Positions 43,558 through 52,475 are shown, numbered from the stretch's first letter. The stretch: DNA of 52,776 nucleotides from an uncultured Muribaculaceae bacterium (GCA_910577355.1 CAJTMY010000018.1:1-52776); one strand, 5' to 3'. A program made the numbers and translations. The notes: generated by a model from the sequence alone, not told the origin.

Positions 43558-44451
43558 ATGAAATCTTTCGACAGATACATGGCTTTCTTCTGCATGGCTG
43601 GGGCTATCGCCTCATCGTCTTGCAGCAACAAGAGCGACGACCCGCGCCCTGTGATTGCCGTGAGCATTGAGCCGCAACGCAATATTCTGAACCGACTTGC
43701 CGGCGACCGTTTCAACATAGTCACCGTCATCTCCAAGAACGAATCGCCGGAGACTTTCGAGCCATCCCCCTCACGGCGGATGGAGATCGAGAACGCCGAC
43801 CTGTACTTCACCACCGGCCTGTTCGTTTTTGAAGAAAACCTCAAACTCGCCACCGATGACGAATCCAAATTTGTAAACACATCGGCAGGCATAGACCTTA
43901 TATACGAGAAAAGTCACGGCGACAACCACAGCATGTTTCTTCCCAACATCCCTGCCGGTACAAAAGAGATAGAAGCTGATCCGCATGTATGGCTCTCCGT
44001 AAAAAACATGCGCAGGATTGCCGCCAACATGACCGACCATCTTATCCATATCGACCCCGAGCATGCATCCGAATACAAAACCAGCTTCAAGAAAATGTGC
44101 TCGCACCTCGACTCGCTCGACAACGCTTTCACGACACGAATCGCCGAGGCCGGATCACCGGCATTCATGCTGTGGCACCCCTCGATGGGCTATTTCGCCC
44201 GGGATTACGGATTGAAAATGATAACCATGGGGCATGAAAACAAGGAGGTGTCCGCCACATCGCTCAAGGTATTGATCGACTCGGCCAAAAACGCAAACGC
44301 ACGTATATTCCTTTTCCAGAACCTTATAGATTCGCGCCAGGCCGAATCCATAAGTGCCGGCACAGGAGCGCATCTCGTCACTTTCGATCCCCTTGCATAC
44401 GATTGGGAATCTGAACTCTCCAAAGTCGTGGATGAGCTGTCACGACAATAA
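43558..44451 (+). CDS. znuA: Zinc ABC transporter substrate-binding lipoprotein
   Basis: This 297-residue cluster A-I solute-binding protein binds Zn (possibly Mn) in the periplasm. A lipobox-like Ser-Cys (IASSSCSNKSDD) suggests lipid attachment near residue 22. Metal-site motifs include DPHVWLS near residue 144, LWHPSMGYFARDYG near 204, and TMGHENKEVSA; NDHS near residue 120 provides a short His-rich spot in place of the long His-loop of E. coli ZnuA. An ATPase gene follows 22 bases later. No permease gene is adjacent, which is odd. Confidence 0.88.
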   Translation: MKSFDRYMAFFCMAGAIASSSCSNKSDDPRPVIAVSIEPQRNILNRLAGDRFNIVTVISKNESPETFEPSPSRRMEIENADLYFTTGLFVFEENLKLATDDESKFVNTSAGIDLIYEKSHGDNHSMFLPNIPAGTKEIEADPHVWLSVKNMRRIAANMTDHLIHIDPEHASEYKTSFKKMCSHLDSLDNAFTTRIAEAGSPAFMLWHPSMGYFARDYGLKMITMGHENKEVSATSLKVLIDSAKNANARIFLFQNLIDSRQAESISAGTGAHLVTFDPLAYDWESELSKVVDELSRQ

Positions 44452-44473
44452 CATACATTTCGGAGGCGCGTGC

Positions 44474-45199
44474 GTGCACCATCCCTATCCTGTGGAAGTT
44501 AGACTCAATCCCACTTCCACCCCGCTGCTGCATCTCGACGGCATAGGCATGAGAAGGGACGACCGCATTATCCTTCACGGCATCGATCTTACCGTACACC
44601 GTGGCGACTTCGTCGCGATAACAGGCCCCAACGGTGGAGGCAAAACCACTCTGCTACGCATAATCCTCGGCCTCCTCTCCCCCACATCAGGCCGAGTGAT
44701 ATTCGACGGCGAACGACCTGCCATAGGATATCTGCCACAGAAAAACGCCATTGACTCCCAGTTTCCCCTCACCGTAAGTGACGTGATACTATCCGGACTG
44801 CTTGGCATAAGAGGTATGTCGGCAGCCGAACGCGAATCCCGCCTGCGCTCAACAATAGCGCGAATAGAGATGGAAGACCTCGCCGACCGTCCCATAGGAC
44901 GCCTGTCGGGCGGACAGCTCCAACGCACCCTGCTCGGCCGTGCCATCATCGCCGATCCTCAACTGCTTGTACTAGACGAGCCGCTGAGCTACATCGACAA
45001 GCACTTCGAAGCACACATCTACCGTATGCTCGCCGAGATAGCGCCTCATTGCACCATACTGCTCGTCTCGCACGAAATGACAGAGATATCATCGATGGCC
45101 AACCGCCACCTGATTGTCGACCGTACTGTAACCGAATGCAACGCGCGACATCACTACAGGCCCTCCGAGTGCGACCATGAGGCCGCCTCGCTCATCTGA
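44474..45199 (+). CDS. znuC: Zinc ABC transporter ATPase
   Basis: This 241-residue ABC ATPase pairs with ZnuA by position. Walker A is ITGPNGGGKTTLL, the signature LSGGQLQRTLLGRAI, Walker B LLVLDEPLSYID, and the switch His is in LVSHEMTE. The frame is open upstream to ATG 44354 within znuA, but GTG 44474 lies 7 bases after GGAGG, one of the few clear Shine-Dalgarno sites in this window, so I choose it. The IDSQFPLTVSDVILSGL motif is typical of Zn/Mn transport ATPases. Confidence 0.9.
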   Translation: MHHPYPVEVRLNPTSTPLLHLDGIGMRRDDRIILHGIDLTVHRGDFVAITGPNGGGKTTLLRIILGLLSPTSGRVIFDGERPAIGYLPQKNAIDSQFPLTVSDVILSGLLGIRGMSAAERESRLRSTIARIEMEDLADRPIGRLSGGQLQRTLLGRAIIADPQLLVLDEPLSYIDKHFEAHIYRMLAEIAPHCTILLVSHEMTEISSMANRHLIVDRTVTECNARHHYRPSECDHEAASLI

Positions 45200-45268
45200 A
45201 CGCTCACGCCACCTTATTTGTTAAACATTCGGAAGGCCGCATCCGGCTCTCCATAAAACACAACACAC

Positions 45269-45769
45269 ATGACACAAGACAAAGAAGACAAATACACTCC
45301 CGACGACGCACGCTTCATGCAGATGGCGATAGACCTTTCAGTAGAAAACATCGACAACGGCGGCGGCCCGTTCGGCGCTGTGATCGTAGATGACAAAGGC
45401 AATGTCCTCGCTACCGGCGTCAACCGCGTCACAGCAAACAACGATCCAACAGCCCACGCCGAAGTCTCGGCAATACGCGCCGCATGCAGCAACATCGGCA
45501 ATTTCAAGCTTGAAGGTTGTACAGTCTATTCATCATGCGAGCCATGTCCGATGTGTCTCAGCGCACTCTACTGGGCCGGCGTGAAACGCATCTGCTTCGG
45601 CAACACAAAGGCCGACGCCAAAGCCATTGACTTCGACGATTCATTCATATACGACCAGATAGAACTGCCACGGCAAGAGCGCAGTATACGCTGCGACCAC
45701 TTCATGCGCGACCGCGCCATCGTCGCCTTCGACAAATGGCGCGACAAGACCGACAAAGTCAAGTACTGA
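45269..45769 (+). CDS. Nucleoside deaminase (guanine deaminase-like)
   Basis: This is a 166-residue cytidine-deaminase-fold enzyme. Zinc-binding HAEVSAIRAA near residue 65 and SCEPCPMCLSALYWAG near 90 give the His-Cys-Cys site. The GNTKADAKAIDFDDSFIY segment and lack of a tRNA-binding C-terminal helix suggest a guanine deaminase-like enzyme rather than TadA; substrate is not certain. It lies alone after znuC, and a strong hairpin ends the unit. Confidence 0.9.
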   Translation: MTQDKEDKYTPDDARFMQMAIDLSVENIDNGGGPFGAVIVDDKGNVLATGVNRVTANNDPTAHAEVSAIRAACSNIGNFKLEGCTVYSSCEPCPMCLSALYWAGVKRICFGNTKADAKAIDFDDSFIYDQIELPRQERSIRCDHFMRDRAIVAFDKWRDKTDKVKY

Positions 45770-45790
45770 TTTATAATGTAGGGTGTTGGA

Positions 45791-45834
45791 TTTAGAATGT
45801 TGAATTATTATTGGAATAAATTCAACATTCTAAA
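45791..45834. terminator. Bidirectional terminator
   Basis: TTTAGAATGTTGAATT (45791-45806) pairs perfectly over 16 bases with 45819-45834, followed by TTAAAA. It separates convergent deaminase and M16 genes. The stem is AT-rich but long. Confidence 0.8.
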
Positions 45835-47112
45835 TTAAAAAGCCGTAGCCACACGCAGTTGCTCCGGGTCGAGATAACGTCCGGCTATCTCGACGATACG
45901 TTCCGAGGTCAGGGATGCCACACACCGCATCTGATCCGCGAAATAATTCTCGGGCATACCCACCATCAGCCCGGTAATATAATGGTCGAGCGTGCCGAAA
46001 GCCGAATCGGCCGCCGATGCGAGCGCTGTCCATGCATGCAGCTTCAGGCGTTCCAGCTCCTCACCGCGCGGCGGATCGGTGCATAACCCCGACATTTCCT
46101 TTGCCGTCTCCTCTATCACCTGCTCCACATAGCTGCGGTCGCATTGGGCACCGATCTCCATGTACGCCCCCTCGCGACTGCCGAGCAAAGCGGCACTGAT
46201 ACCATAGGTGAGGCCTTTCTCCTCGCGGATATTGCGCATAAGGCGGCTTCCGAAATATCCTCCGAGAGCCATCACCGCCAGCCGCAGCCCTATATAATCG
46301 GGATGATCGCGGCCTATGGCAGGCATCATCATCGACACAGCCGCCTGCATCGCCTGCGGCATGTCGATATGCACACGCGCGGGCGCCGACGGCGCATACG
46401 GCTGCACACACATCAGGCTTCCATAAGCAGCAGGCAACGCCGCGACAAAATACCGCATGGCATCGACAGTCGCATCGTCAAGAGAGCCCCCGAGAAAAAC
46501 ATGCATACGGGCACCGAGCATCTCGTAATACAATGACGATACATCGTCGACGGTAGTGGATGTAAAATCATCGGGCGTGGCTGTCATTGCAGCCGGATGT
46601 GTCACACCCGTCACCATACGGCGTGCGGCGTTGGCGGCCACGTACGATACCTTCGACAACTGTATGGCACGGTTGGCGGCCGCCTTGCCGGCGATCACCC
46701 CGAGGTTTCGCTCAGTAAAACGGGCATCAAACATTATAGCCCGCATCACAGGCAGCATATCGGGGATACGGCGGTTGAGCACCAACAGATCGAGCTTTGT
46801 GAAATGATCATGTGCCCCGCCTGTAAGCCGGGCACCGTTATAGTCGGTGATGTCGGCTATACGCTCTCCGTCCATTACGGCTGTATTCTCGCGCATAGCC
46901 TCAGCCATCAGCCGCTTCTGCCAAGGCTTAGACGCATCAAGAGTACCCCCCTCTCGCACTATCACCAGTCTTGATATAGGCTGGCTACCGGTATTCACCA
47001 CATGCAGAGTCACACCATTGGGCAGTGTCTCCACATGCTCCGGCACAAGATTTATATCGGCGAAAGCCTTGACAGGCGGCGCCACACTTCGATCCAATCC
47101 ACTCATATTCAC
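45835..47112 (-). CDS. M16 peptidase-like protein lacking the zinc motif
   Basis: The 425-residue protein has the insulinase/M16 fold: VETLPNGVTLHVVNTGSQPISRL at the start, then two tandem domains with NIREEKGLTYGISAALLGSREG (the R/Y pair of M16 partners) and FADQMRCVASLTSERIVEIA near the end. The HxxEH zinc motif expected near residue 80 is missing; the stretch reads QKRLMAEAMRENT. It therefore matches the non-catalytic partner of M16 heterodimers. The matching catalytic subunit is not in this window. The gene overlaps kdsB by 4 bases and is the last gene of the operon. Confidence 0.85.
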   Translation of the reverse strand: MNMSGLDRSVAPPVKAFADINLVPEHVETLPNGVTLHVVNTGSQPISRLVIVREGGTLDASKPWQKRLMAEAMRENTAVMDGERIADITDYNGARLTGGAHDHFTKLDLLVLNRRIPDMLPVMRAIMFDARFTERNLGVIAGKAAANRAIQLSKVSYVAANAARRMVTGVTHPAAMTATPDDFTSTTVDDVSSLYYEMLGARMHVFLGGSLDDATVDAMRYFVAALPAAYGSLMCVQPYAPSAPARVHIDMPQAMQAAVSMMMPAIGRDHPDYIGLRLAVMALGGYFGSRLMRNIREEKGLTYGISAALLGSREGAYMEIGAQCDRSYVEQVIEETAKEMSGLCTDPPRGEELERLKLHAWTALASAADSAFGTLDHYITGLMVGMPENYFADQMRCVASLTSERIVEIAGRYLDPEQLRVATAF

Positions 47113-47864
47113 GACTCCGTTTTGTTAAGATATTCCACCGCACGCCGCAGATCGTCGGGAGTATCAATGCCCACTGTGGGCGAATCAGTCACGGCTGTCT
47201 GTATGCTGTAGCCGGCCTGAAGCCAACGCAGCTGCTCAAGTGACTCGGCCAATTCGAGCGGCGACTGCGGCAGCCTCACTATCTCTGCAAGCACCGACGC
47301 ACGATAGGCATATATACCCACATGCGTGAAATATCCGGTATCGCGCGGCCAATCCGCCAACTCTTTTCCGCGTACATACGGTATCACCGAGCGCGAGAAA
47401 TACAACGCCCGCCCGCGGTCGTCGAGCACCACCTTGGGCGTATTGGGATTCACAAGCGCGTCGATACCGGCCGCCGCGTCGACGCGGCGCACCAACGTGG
47501 CTATCTGCGTGCACGCATCGTCGAAACAACCTTTGAGTGTCTCGATCTGCGCGGGATCTATGAACGGTTCGTCGCCCTGAATGTTTATCACCACATCGGC
47601 CTGCGAACCGCAGTTTACATATGCCTCACGGCAACGGTCGGTGCCGCTGCGATGCTCGGTCGATGTCATCTCCACATTGCCTCCGAAAGCCTTGACCGCA
47701 TCATATATGCGGCGATCATCGGTCGCCACCGTCACATGGTCGAGAGCCATGCACGCCCGGCGATATACACGTTCTATCATTGTCGTGCCGCCGATATCGG
47801 CAAGCGGCTTGCCCGGAAAGCGCGTCGACGCATATCTGGCCGGGATTATACCTATGAATTCCAT
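47109..47864 (-). CDS. kdsB: 3-deoxy-manno-octulosonate cytidylyltransferase
   Basis: KdsB activates Kdo as CMP-Kdo for lipid A and LPS core synthesis. The 251-residue protein shows IGIIPARYASTRFPGKPLADI at the start, DHVTVATDDRRIYDA, TSTEHRSGTDRCREA, and VINIQGDEPFIDP near residue 92, all family landmarks. The end TDSPTVGIDTPDDL matches the final helix. It overlaps the NfeD stop by one base and the M16 gene by 4 bases, so it belongs to the middle of a five-gene operon. Confidence 0.96.
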   Translation of the reverse strand: MEFIGIIPARYASTRFPGKPLADIGGTTMIERVYRRACMALDHVTVATDDRRIYDAVKAFGGNVEMTSTEHRSGTDRCREAYVNCGSQADVVINIQGDEPFIDPAQIETLKGCFDDACTQIATLVRRVDAAAGIDALVNPNTPKVVLDDRGRALYFSRSVIPYVRGKELADWPRDTGYFTHVGIYAYRASVLAEIVRLPQSPLELAESLEQLRWLQAGYSIQTAVTDSPTVGIDTPDDLRRAVEYLNKTES

Positions 47865-49213
47865 TATTGTTGCTTTTCCTCAGTTACATATACCTGTGCG
47901 GCCTCATACCGCACCACTTTCACGTGTCTGTGCCGGCCTATGAACTCGCCGGTGGAAGTGGCATCGTATGCCGTGCCGTCAATCTCCACCTTGCCCGACG
48001 GACGCAGCGGGGTAAGACTTGTACCCGTCTTGCCCACAAGAGCCGACGGAGCCATGTCCACACCCACAAATCCCTTCTTCACCGAAATTTCCGTGGTAAG
48101 TGCGGCTGCTTTCTGGAATCGTTTCGGACCATGCCTCGAGGTGAGCCACAGCACCGCACCTATGGCGAGAGCCGAGCCGGCACACAATGTCCACAATGCA
48201 CGCCATACCGAGGAGAAATCAATGCCGGTAAGCGAGTCGGTATGCACCATTGCCCCGAGCAGCGAGCCCACAATGGCCACTATACCTATGACGCCGGCTA
48301 TGCCGAAGCCGGGTATCACGAATATCTCGAGAGCGAGCGCCACAATACCTATAAGGAACAATATCACCACCCACGGCGCCAAAGTGCCGGTAACTATCAT
48401 GGGCAGGAAATACAGCGCCGTAGCCACCACCGACACCGCGGCTGCAAATCCAAGGCCCGGCGAGTGCATCTCCATGTACAGGCCGCCCAATATGAGCATT
48501 ATCAGAATGGCGCGCACGCCCGCCGATGCGAAGAATCCCATCATACGGTCGGTGAACGTGGGAGTATATTCGGTGACAGATGCATCCTCCATGCCGAGCT
48601 GCCCGAGCACGCCATGCACCGATGTGGCGCTCCCGTCCACGAGGCCGTTGGCCACAGCCTCTTCGGTAGTGAACGATATAGCCTTCTCGGGGTTCACCAT
48701 CTCGGCGGCGAGGTCGGGATCGCGCCGCCAACGCTCCACACTGTCGCCCTCGGCCATATACTTGCCGTGTGCGGCAGCGGTAGAGCGCATCACAGAGCTC
48801 CAATAGCTCTGATACTTAGGCGGCATAGGCTCGCCCTGACCGTTCACCACCGTGGCGGCGCCTATACTTGAGCCGGGAGCCATGTAGGCCGAGTCGCAGG
48901 CCAGCACTATCAGTGCGCCGGCCGACGCCGCGTTATGATCGATAAAGGCTACCGTGGGCATACTGCAGCGCATCAGCGCCGTACGCATCGAGTCGGCCAT
49001 ATCCACTGCGCCACCATAGGTATTGAGCCGCACCACCAGCATGTCGTACCGAGGAGTGGCGTTCTCGGCCTCGTGGAGCGCGCCACGCATATGGCGCCAT
49101 GCCGTCGCGTCGATCTCCTCGTCGATATTGATCACCATCACGCGCTGAGCCCGCAAAGAAATCAACGATGCAAGCACGACGGCTACTGTGATAAGGATTG
49201 TCTTAATGTGCAT
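47864..49213 (-). CDS. NfeD family membrane serine protease (long form)
   Basis: The 449-residue protein has a signal peptide (ITVAVVLASLISLRA), then a ClpP-class protease domain with the catalytic Ser in IDHNAASAGALIVLA (S97), four or five membrane helices (residues 230-370) and a soluble C-terminal OB-fold domain (LVGKTGTSLTPLRPSGKVEI). This is the long NfeD type, associated with stomatin-like partners in other bacteria; no stomatin gene is adjacent here. ATG 49213 is chosen over the upstream extension because it places the signal peptide. It overlaps the preceding gene by 11 bases. Confidence 0.92.
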   Translation of the reverse strand: MHIKTILITVAVVLASLISLRAQRVMVINIDEEIDATAWRHMRGALHEAENATPRYDMLVVRLNTYGGAVDMADSMRTALMRCSMPTVAFIDHNAASAGALIVLACDSAYMAPGSSIGAATVVNGQGEPMPPKYQSYWSSVMRSTAAAHGKYMAEGDSVERWRRDPDLAAEMVNPEKAISFTTEEAVANGLVDGSATSVHGVLGQLGMEDASVTEYTPTFTDRMMGFFASAGVRAILIMLILGGLYMEMHSPGLGFAAAVSVVATALYFLPMIVTGTLAPWVVILFLIGIVALALEIFVIPGFGIAGVIGIVAIVGSLLGAMVHTDSLTGIDFSSVWRALWTLCAGSALAIGAVLWLTSRHGPKRFQKAAALTTEISVKKGFVGVDMAPSALVGKTGTSLTPLRPSGKVEIDGTAYDATSTGEFIGRHRHVKVVRYEAAQVYVTEEKQQ

Positions 49214-50231
49214 CTTTCTTTTTTCTGAAATATGAAGGAGCCAGGCATACCCCGGCAAACAGATATATATAGTAACTCAGTATACGCCATATCATAGCGA
49301 TGACAAGCGCCGCCGACACATCGCCGATAAGGTCGCCGTAGTAATTGGTGAACAGCCATTCGCTCACACCGCTCGCTCCGGGCGTAGGGCTTATCATCAG
49401 CACCACCCACACCACAAACTGCCGCCCGAACACCAGCAGACCCGACACAGCAGGCACAAAAGCCATAAACAGGGCGTTGACCACAAAGTAGCGCGAGAAC
49501 CACGAGAGAGTCGTGGCTCCGAACACCTGCAGCCACCAACGGCGGCTACGGCCTCTCACCCATGCCGAAGTGGCTTTCATGTTGGCTGTCATGCCCTCGG
49601 CGGCAGGCTTCCACCGGCGAAGCCAACGCAACCCGAAAAGCCTCACCACAGCTTTTTCCACCCATTCGGGCCGGGCGAGTATGCCTGTAAACAGTATGGC
49701 TGTCCATACCACTATGCCGGCATACACGAGCCAGAACACGATCTCGACTCCCTGCAGAAGCGGAACCGCAGCAGCGTTGCCAAACAACTCGCCATCTGGA
49801 ATTATCAGCACCAAAACCGGGCAGAACACCACAAAAAACAACTCGTCGAGAAAGAGGGTTGTAAGCGTAAGTGTCGTCGCTCTGCCCACAGTTATGCCCT
49901 CGCGGTTAAGATAAAATATAGCCAAAGCACTGCCACCGACCGCCGATGGTGTGATGGCCGATGTGAACGCGCACATTATATCCACCTTGAAAGCTCGCCT
50001 CCACGGCAGGTTGCCGTCGGTGATCGTACGGAACCGCCACGCCAAACCGAAATCACGGCCTATCACAAACAGCACGGCAAGCAGAAGAAAGCCTGCGGTA
50101 CGCATATCGAAATGCAGGCTGTGCCACGCCGAGGGATTGAAGTCATCTACAAAAAGCCACAGCACCACTCCGACACCTATCAGAGCCGGCACCACAGCCT
50201 TGAGCAAAGTATTTCGCAGCTCGGCGTTCAT
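49203..50231 (-). CDS. Lysylphosphatidylglycerol synthase-like membrane protein (UPF0104/AglD)
   Basis: This 342-residue integral membrane protein has about eight helices (ALIGVGVVLWLFV; GFLLLAVLFVIG; VEIVFWLVYAGIVVWTAILF; YYIYLFAGVCLAP). The motifs FTSAITPSAVGGSALAIF and LMISPTPGASGVSEWL are the two hallmark loops of the UPF0104/LPG-synthase TM family. Members act as flippases or lipid-glycan transporters; the function here is unknown. It overlaps the ThiE-like gene by 4 bases (ATGA) and NfeD by 11. Confidence 0.88.
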   Translation of the reverse strand: MNAELRNTLLKAVVPALIGVGVVLWLFVDDFNPSAWHSLHFDMRTAGFLLLAVLFVIGRDFGLAWRFRTITDGNLPWRRAFKVDIMCAFTSAITPSAVGGSALAIFYLNREGITVGRATTLTLTTLFLDELFFVVFCPVLVLIIPDGELFGNAAAVPLLQGVEIVFWLVYAGIVVWTAILFTGILARPEWVEKAVVRLFGLRWLRRWKPAAEGMTANMKATSAWVRGRSRRWWLQVFGATTLSWFSRYFVVNALFMAFVPAVSGLLVFGRQFVVWVVLMISPTPGASGVSEWLFTNYYGDLIGDVSAALVIAMIWRILSYYIYLFAGVCLAPSYFRKKKDAH

Positions 50232-50827
50232 AGTAGCGAATCGAGCATCGTCTGCATCGCCGTCACAGGATCGGGAGCATCGGTTATGCTCAAAGATACC
50301 GCCACGCCATTGCAGCCGCCGGCGATAGCCTCTCGGGCATCAGCCGGTGTAAAAGCGCCCTGCGCCACCACCGGTATCTGCAAGCCGACATGCCTTACGG
50401 CAGCAATGAAGTTGCGGCGACGGTCGGCATCAAGTCCGGCAGGAAATGTCACAAAGTCGATATCGGCGGAAACCAATGCGGGCACGGCCGACGCGTCGGC
50501 CGTCTCCATACCTATCACAGCCTCGGGGCCCAGTTCTTCGCGCAGACTCATCGCGCCGACACCGGGATGGGCGGCAAGATATTCCGCGCTTATGCGCACG
50601 CCGTGCAGTCCCAGCTCACGAGCAAGCTCCGGGCGGTCGTCCATAGTGAGGAATACCGATGCCTCGCGGCACATATCCACTACATCCGGAGCCACAAGGG
50701 CCCGTATCTCCTCATCGCTCAGCCGGGGCAGGCTGAGGCTTATCCACAGACAACCGCCCTCGACAGCCATCTGGGCAAGCTCGGCCACCGAATAGCGGGT
50801 TGATTCAGTTAATATATATTGCAACAT
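50228..50827 (-). CDS. Thiamine-phosphate synthase-like (ThiE/TenI) protein
   Basis: The 199-residue TIM-barrel shows the ThiE/TenI pattern in degenerate form: LGLHGVRIS near residue 75, VIGMETADASAVPALVSADIDFV near 107, IPVVAQGAF near 153 and GCNGVAVSLSI near 175. Several residues that bind pyrimidine and diphosphate in ThiE are not obvious, so it may be a TenI-like or repurposed barrel. The ATG at 50827 keeps the family start (LQYILTEST); the longer start at 50893 overlaps a promoter. It heads a five-gene operon on LPS and envelope functions. Confidence 0.75.
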   Translation of the reverse strand: MLQYILTESTRYSVAELAQMAVEGGCLWISLSLPRLSDEEIRALVAPDVVDMCREASVFLTMDDRPELARELGLHGVRISAEYLAAHPGVGAMSLREELGPEAVIGMETADASAVPALVSADIDFVTFPAGLDADRRRNFIAAVRHVGLQIPVVAQGAFTPADAREAIAGGCNGVAVSLSITDAPDPVTAMQTMLDSLL

Positions 50828-50848
50828 GACGGACTCTTTTTTACAACG

Positions 50849-50856
50849 CAAATTTA
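50849..50856 (-). promoter_or_regulatory. -7 promoter element TAAATTTG, ThiE-like operon
   Basis: An exact TAnnTTTG match 22 bases before the ATG. It lies back to back with the purT promoter box only 12 bases away, so the two promoters overlap and polymerases must exclude one another. Confidence 0.55.
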
Positions 50857-50867
50857 CAAAAATTTCG

Positions 50868-50875
50868 TAACTTTG
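50868..50875 (+). promoter_or_regulatory. -7 promoter element TAACTTTG for purT
   Basis: An exact match 30 bases before the purT ATG. It faces away from the ThiE-like operon box. Confidence 0.6.
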
Positions 50876-50904
50876 CAGAAAATTTTTCAACAAGAAAGTC
50901 TACT

Positions 50905-52095
50905 ATGGCAAAAATCGGATCTGTTATGACCCCCGTGGGGTGCAAGGCCATGCTGCTGGGCAGCGGCGAACTTGGCAAGGAAGTGGCAATCGAACTGCAA
51001 CGCTACGGCGTTGAGGTAATCGCCTGCGACAAATATGCCGACGCTCCAGCGATGCAGGTGGCCCACCGCTCATACGTTTTCAATATGCTCAACGGCAAGG
51101 AACTCCGCGAAGCTATCATGGACGAACGTCCCGACCACATCATTCCCGAGGTCGAGGCTATCGCCACCCCCACCCTCGTAGAGCTTGAAAAGGAAGGTTT
51201 CAACGTCACCCCCACCGCCCGCGCCGCTTTCCTCACCATGAACCGTGAAGGGATACGCCGTCTCGCCGCCGAAGAGCTCGGACTACCTACCTCACCCTAC
51301 AGATTTGCCGACTCGTATGAGGAATTCCGCGCCGCAATCGACGCCGTCGGCATACCATGTGTCGTAAAACCGGTGATGAGCTCGTCGGGTCATGGCCAGA
51401 CTACTGTAAAAAAAGCCGAGGACATCGACCGCGCATGGCATGAGGCTCAGGAAGGCGGACGTGCCGGAGCCGGACGCGTCATAGTCGAAGGATTTATCGA
51501 CTTCGATTACGAGATCACTCTTCTTACAGTAAGGTCTGTGGCCGGCACACAGTTCTGCGAGCCAATCGGCCACATACAGGTCGAGGGAGACTACCGCCAA
51601 TCATGGCAGCCTCAGCCCATGACTCCCGGCGCACTCGACAAGGCTCGCGATATAGCCCGCAAGATCACCGATGCCCTCGGAGGTTTCGGCATATTCGGCG
51701 TTGAGCTCTTCGTTCGTGGCAATGAAGTGATATTCAGTGAAGTGTCGCCCCGCCCACACGACACAGGCATGGTGACGATGATCTCGCAGGATCTCAGCGA
51801 ATTCGCGCTGCATGCCCGCGCGCTGCTCGGTCTCCCTGTGCCGGGGATCCGTTTCTACGGCCCTTCGGCATCTATGGCTGTGGTAGTCGAGGGCGACACC
51901 GACAAGATCGAGATGGACAATCTCGAGAATGTCCTCGCCGAGCCCGGCGTACAGCTGCGCATATTCGGCAAACCCGAGATAAAGGGACACCGCCGCATGG
52001 GCGTGATTCTTGCCACCGCCGACACTCTCGACGAAGCACGGGCCAAGGCTCAGCGTGCATACGACCGGCTCAAAGTGAACGTCCTGCCGCGATGA
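50905..52095 (+). CDS. purT: Formate-dependent phosphoribosylglycinamide formyltransferase
   Basis: PurT makes formyl-GAR from GAR, formate and ATP in purine synthesis. The 396-residue ATP-grasp enzyme shows KAMLLGSGELGKEVAIELQRYG at residues 13-34, TPTLVELEKEGFNVTPTA near 90, VVKPVMSSSGHGQTTVKKA near 153, and GIFGVELFVRGNEVIFSEVSPRPHDTG near 260, with the metal-binding Glu pair. Length is normal. It has its own promoter and overlaps the next gene by 4 bases. Confidence 0.97.
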   Translation: MAKIGSVMTPVGCKAMLLGSGELGKEVAIELQRYGVEVIACDKYADAPAMQVAHRSYVFNMLNGKELREAIMDERPDHIIPEVEAIATPTLVELEKEGFNVTPTARAAFLTMNREGIRRLAAEELGLPTSPYRFADSYEEFRAAIDAVGIPCVVKPVMSSSGHGQTTVKKAEDIDRAWHEAQEGGRAGAGRVIVEGFIDFDYEITLLTVRSVAGTQFCEPIGHIQVEGDYRQSWQPQPMTPGALDKARDIARKITDALGGFGIFGVELFVRGNEVIFSEVSPRPHDTGMVTMISQDLSEFALHARALLGLPVPGIRFYGPSASMAVVVEGDTDKIEMDNLENVLAEPGVQLRIFGKPEIKGHRRMGVILATADTLDEARAKAQRAYDRLKVNVLPR

Positions 52096-52442
52096 GCAAA
52101 GACATCAACCGCATCGCCCTGATGGTACGCATCGACGATGCCGCACGGGCCGACATAGCACTCACTCCTGAACGCAGCTACTACCGTTTTGCCACCGACT
52201 CCTCGATCGAGGACGGCGAGCTTGCGGCAGTCGCCGACTTTCAGGTAGCGGCCACGGCGATAATAGACGCATACATGCCGCACGAAAATGAACATCCGCT
52301 TCCGTCCGACATGCGTCTGCAACTTTTTGTCAACAACCGTCTTGCTCCTGAGATACCTACCGAACAGTCGCTCGACCGCATCATCGATACCCTTATCCCT
52401 CTCCATCCAGAATTCACATTCCTCTCTGGCTTCAAAGCCTGA
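52092..52442 (+). CDS. Hypothetical protein downstream of purT, 116 aa
   Basis: I recognise no family. The protein is soluble with acidic and basic helices (VADFQVAATAIIDAYMP; QSLDRIIDTLIPLHPEF), no signal peptide, and ends in FLSGFKA. It overlaps the purT stop by 4 bases (ATGA), so translation is coupled, and a strong terminator lies 34 bases after its stop. A link to purine synthesis is possible from position only. Confidence 0.65.
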   Translation: MSKDINRIALMVRIDDAARADIALTPERSYYRFATDSSIEDGELAAVADFQVAATAIIDAYMPHENEHPLPSDMRLQLFVNNRLAPEIPTEQSLDRIIDTLIPLHPEFTFLSGFKA

Positions 52443-52475
52443 AATATAGCACCACAGTAATATAATATACAATAG

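Noticed and set aside
44354..44473. Upstream ATG start of znuC inside znuA
   Set aside because: It would overlap znuA by 98 bases; GTG 44474 has a good Shine-Dalgarno at the right distance.
47322..48806. 494-residue plus-strand frame opposite kdsB and NfeD
   Set aside because: Both minus-strand genes are well supported; the antisense frame has no motif.
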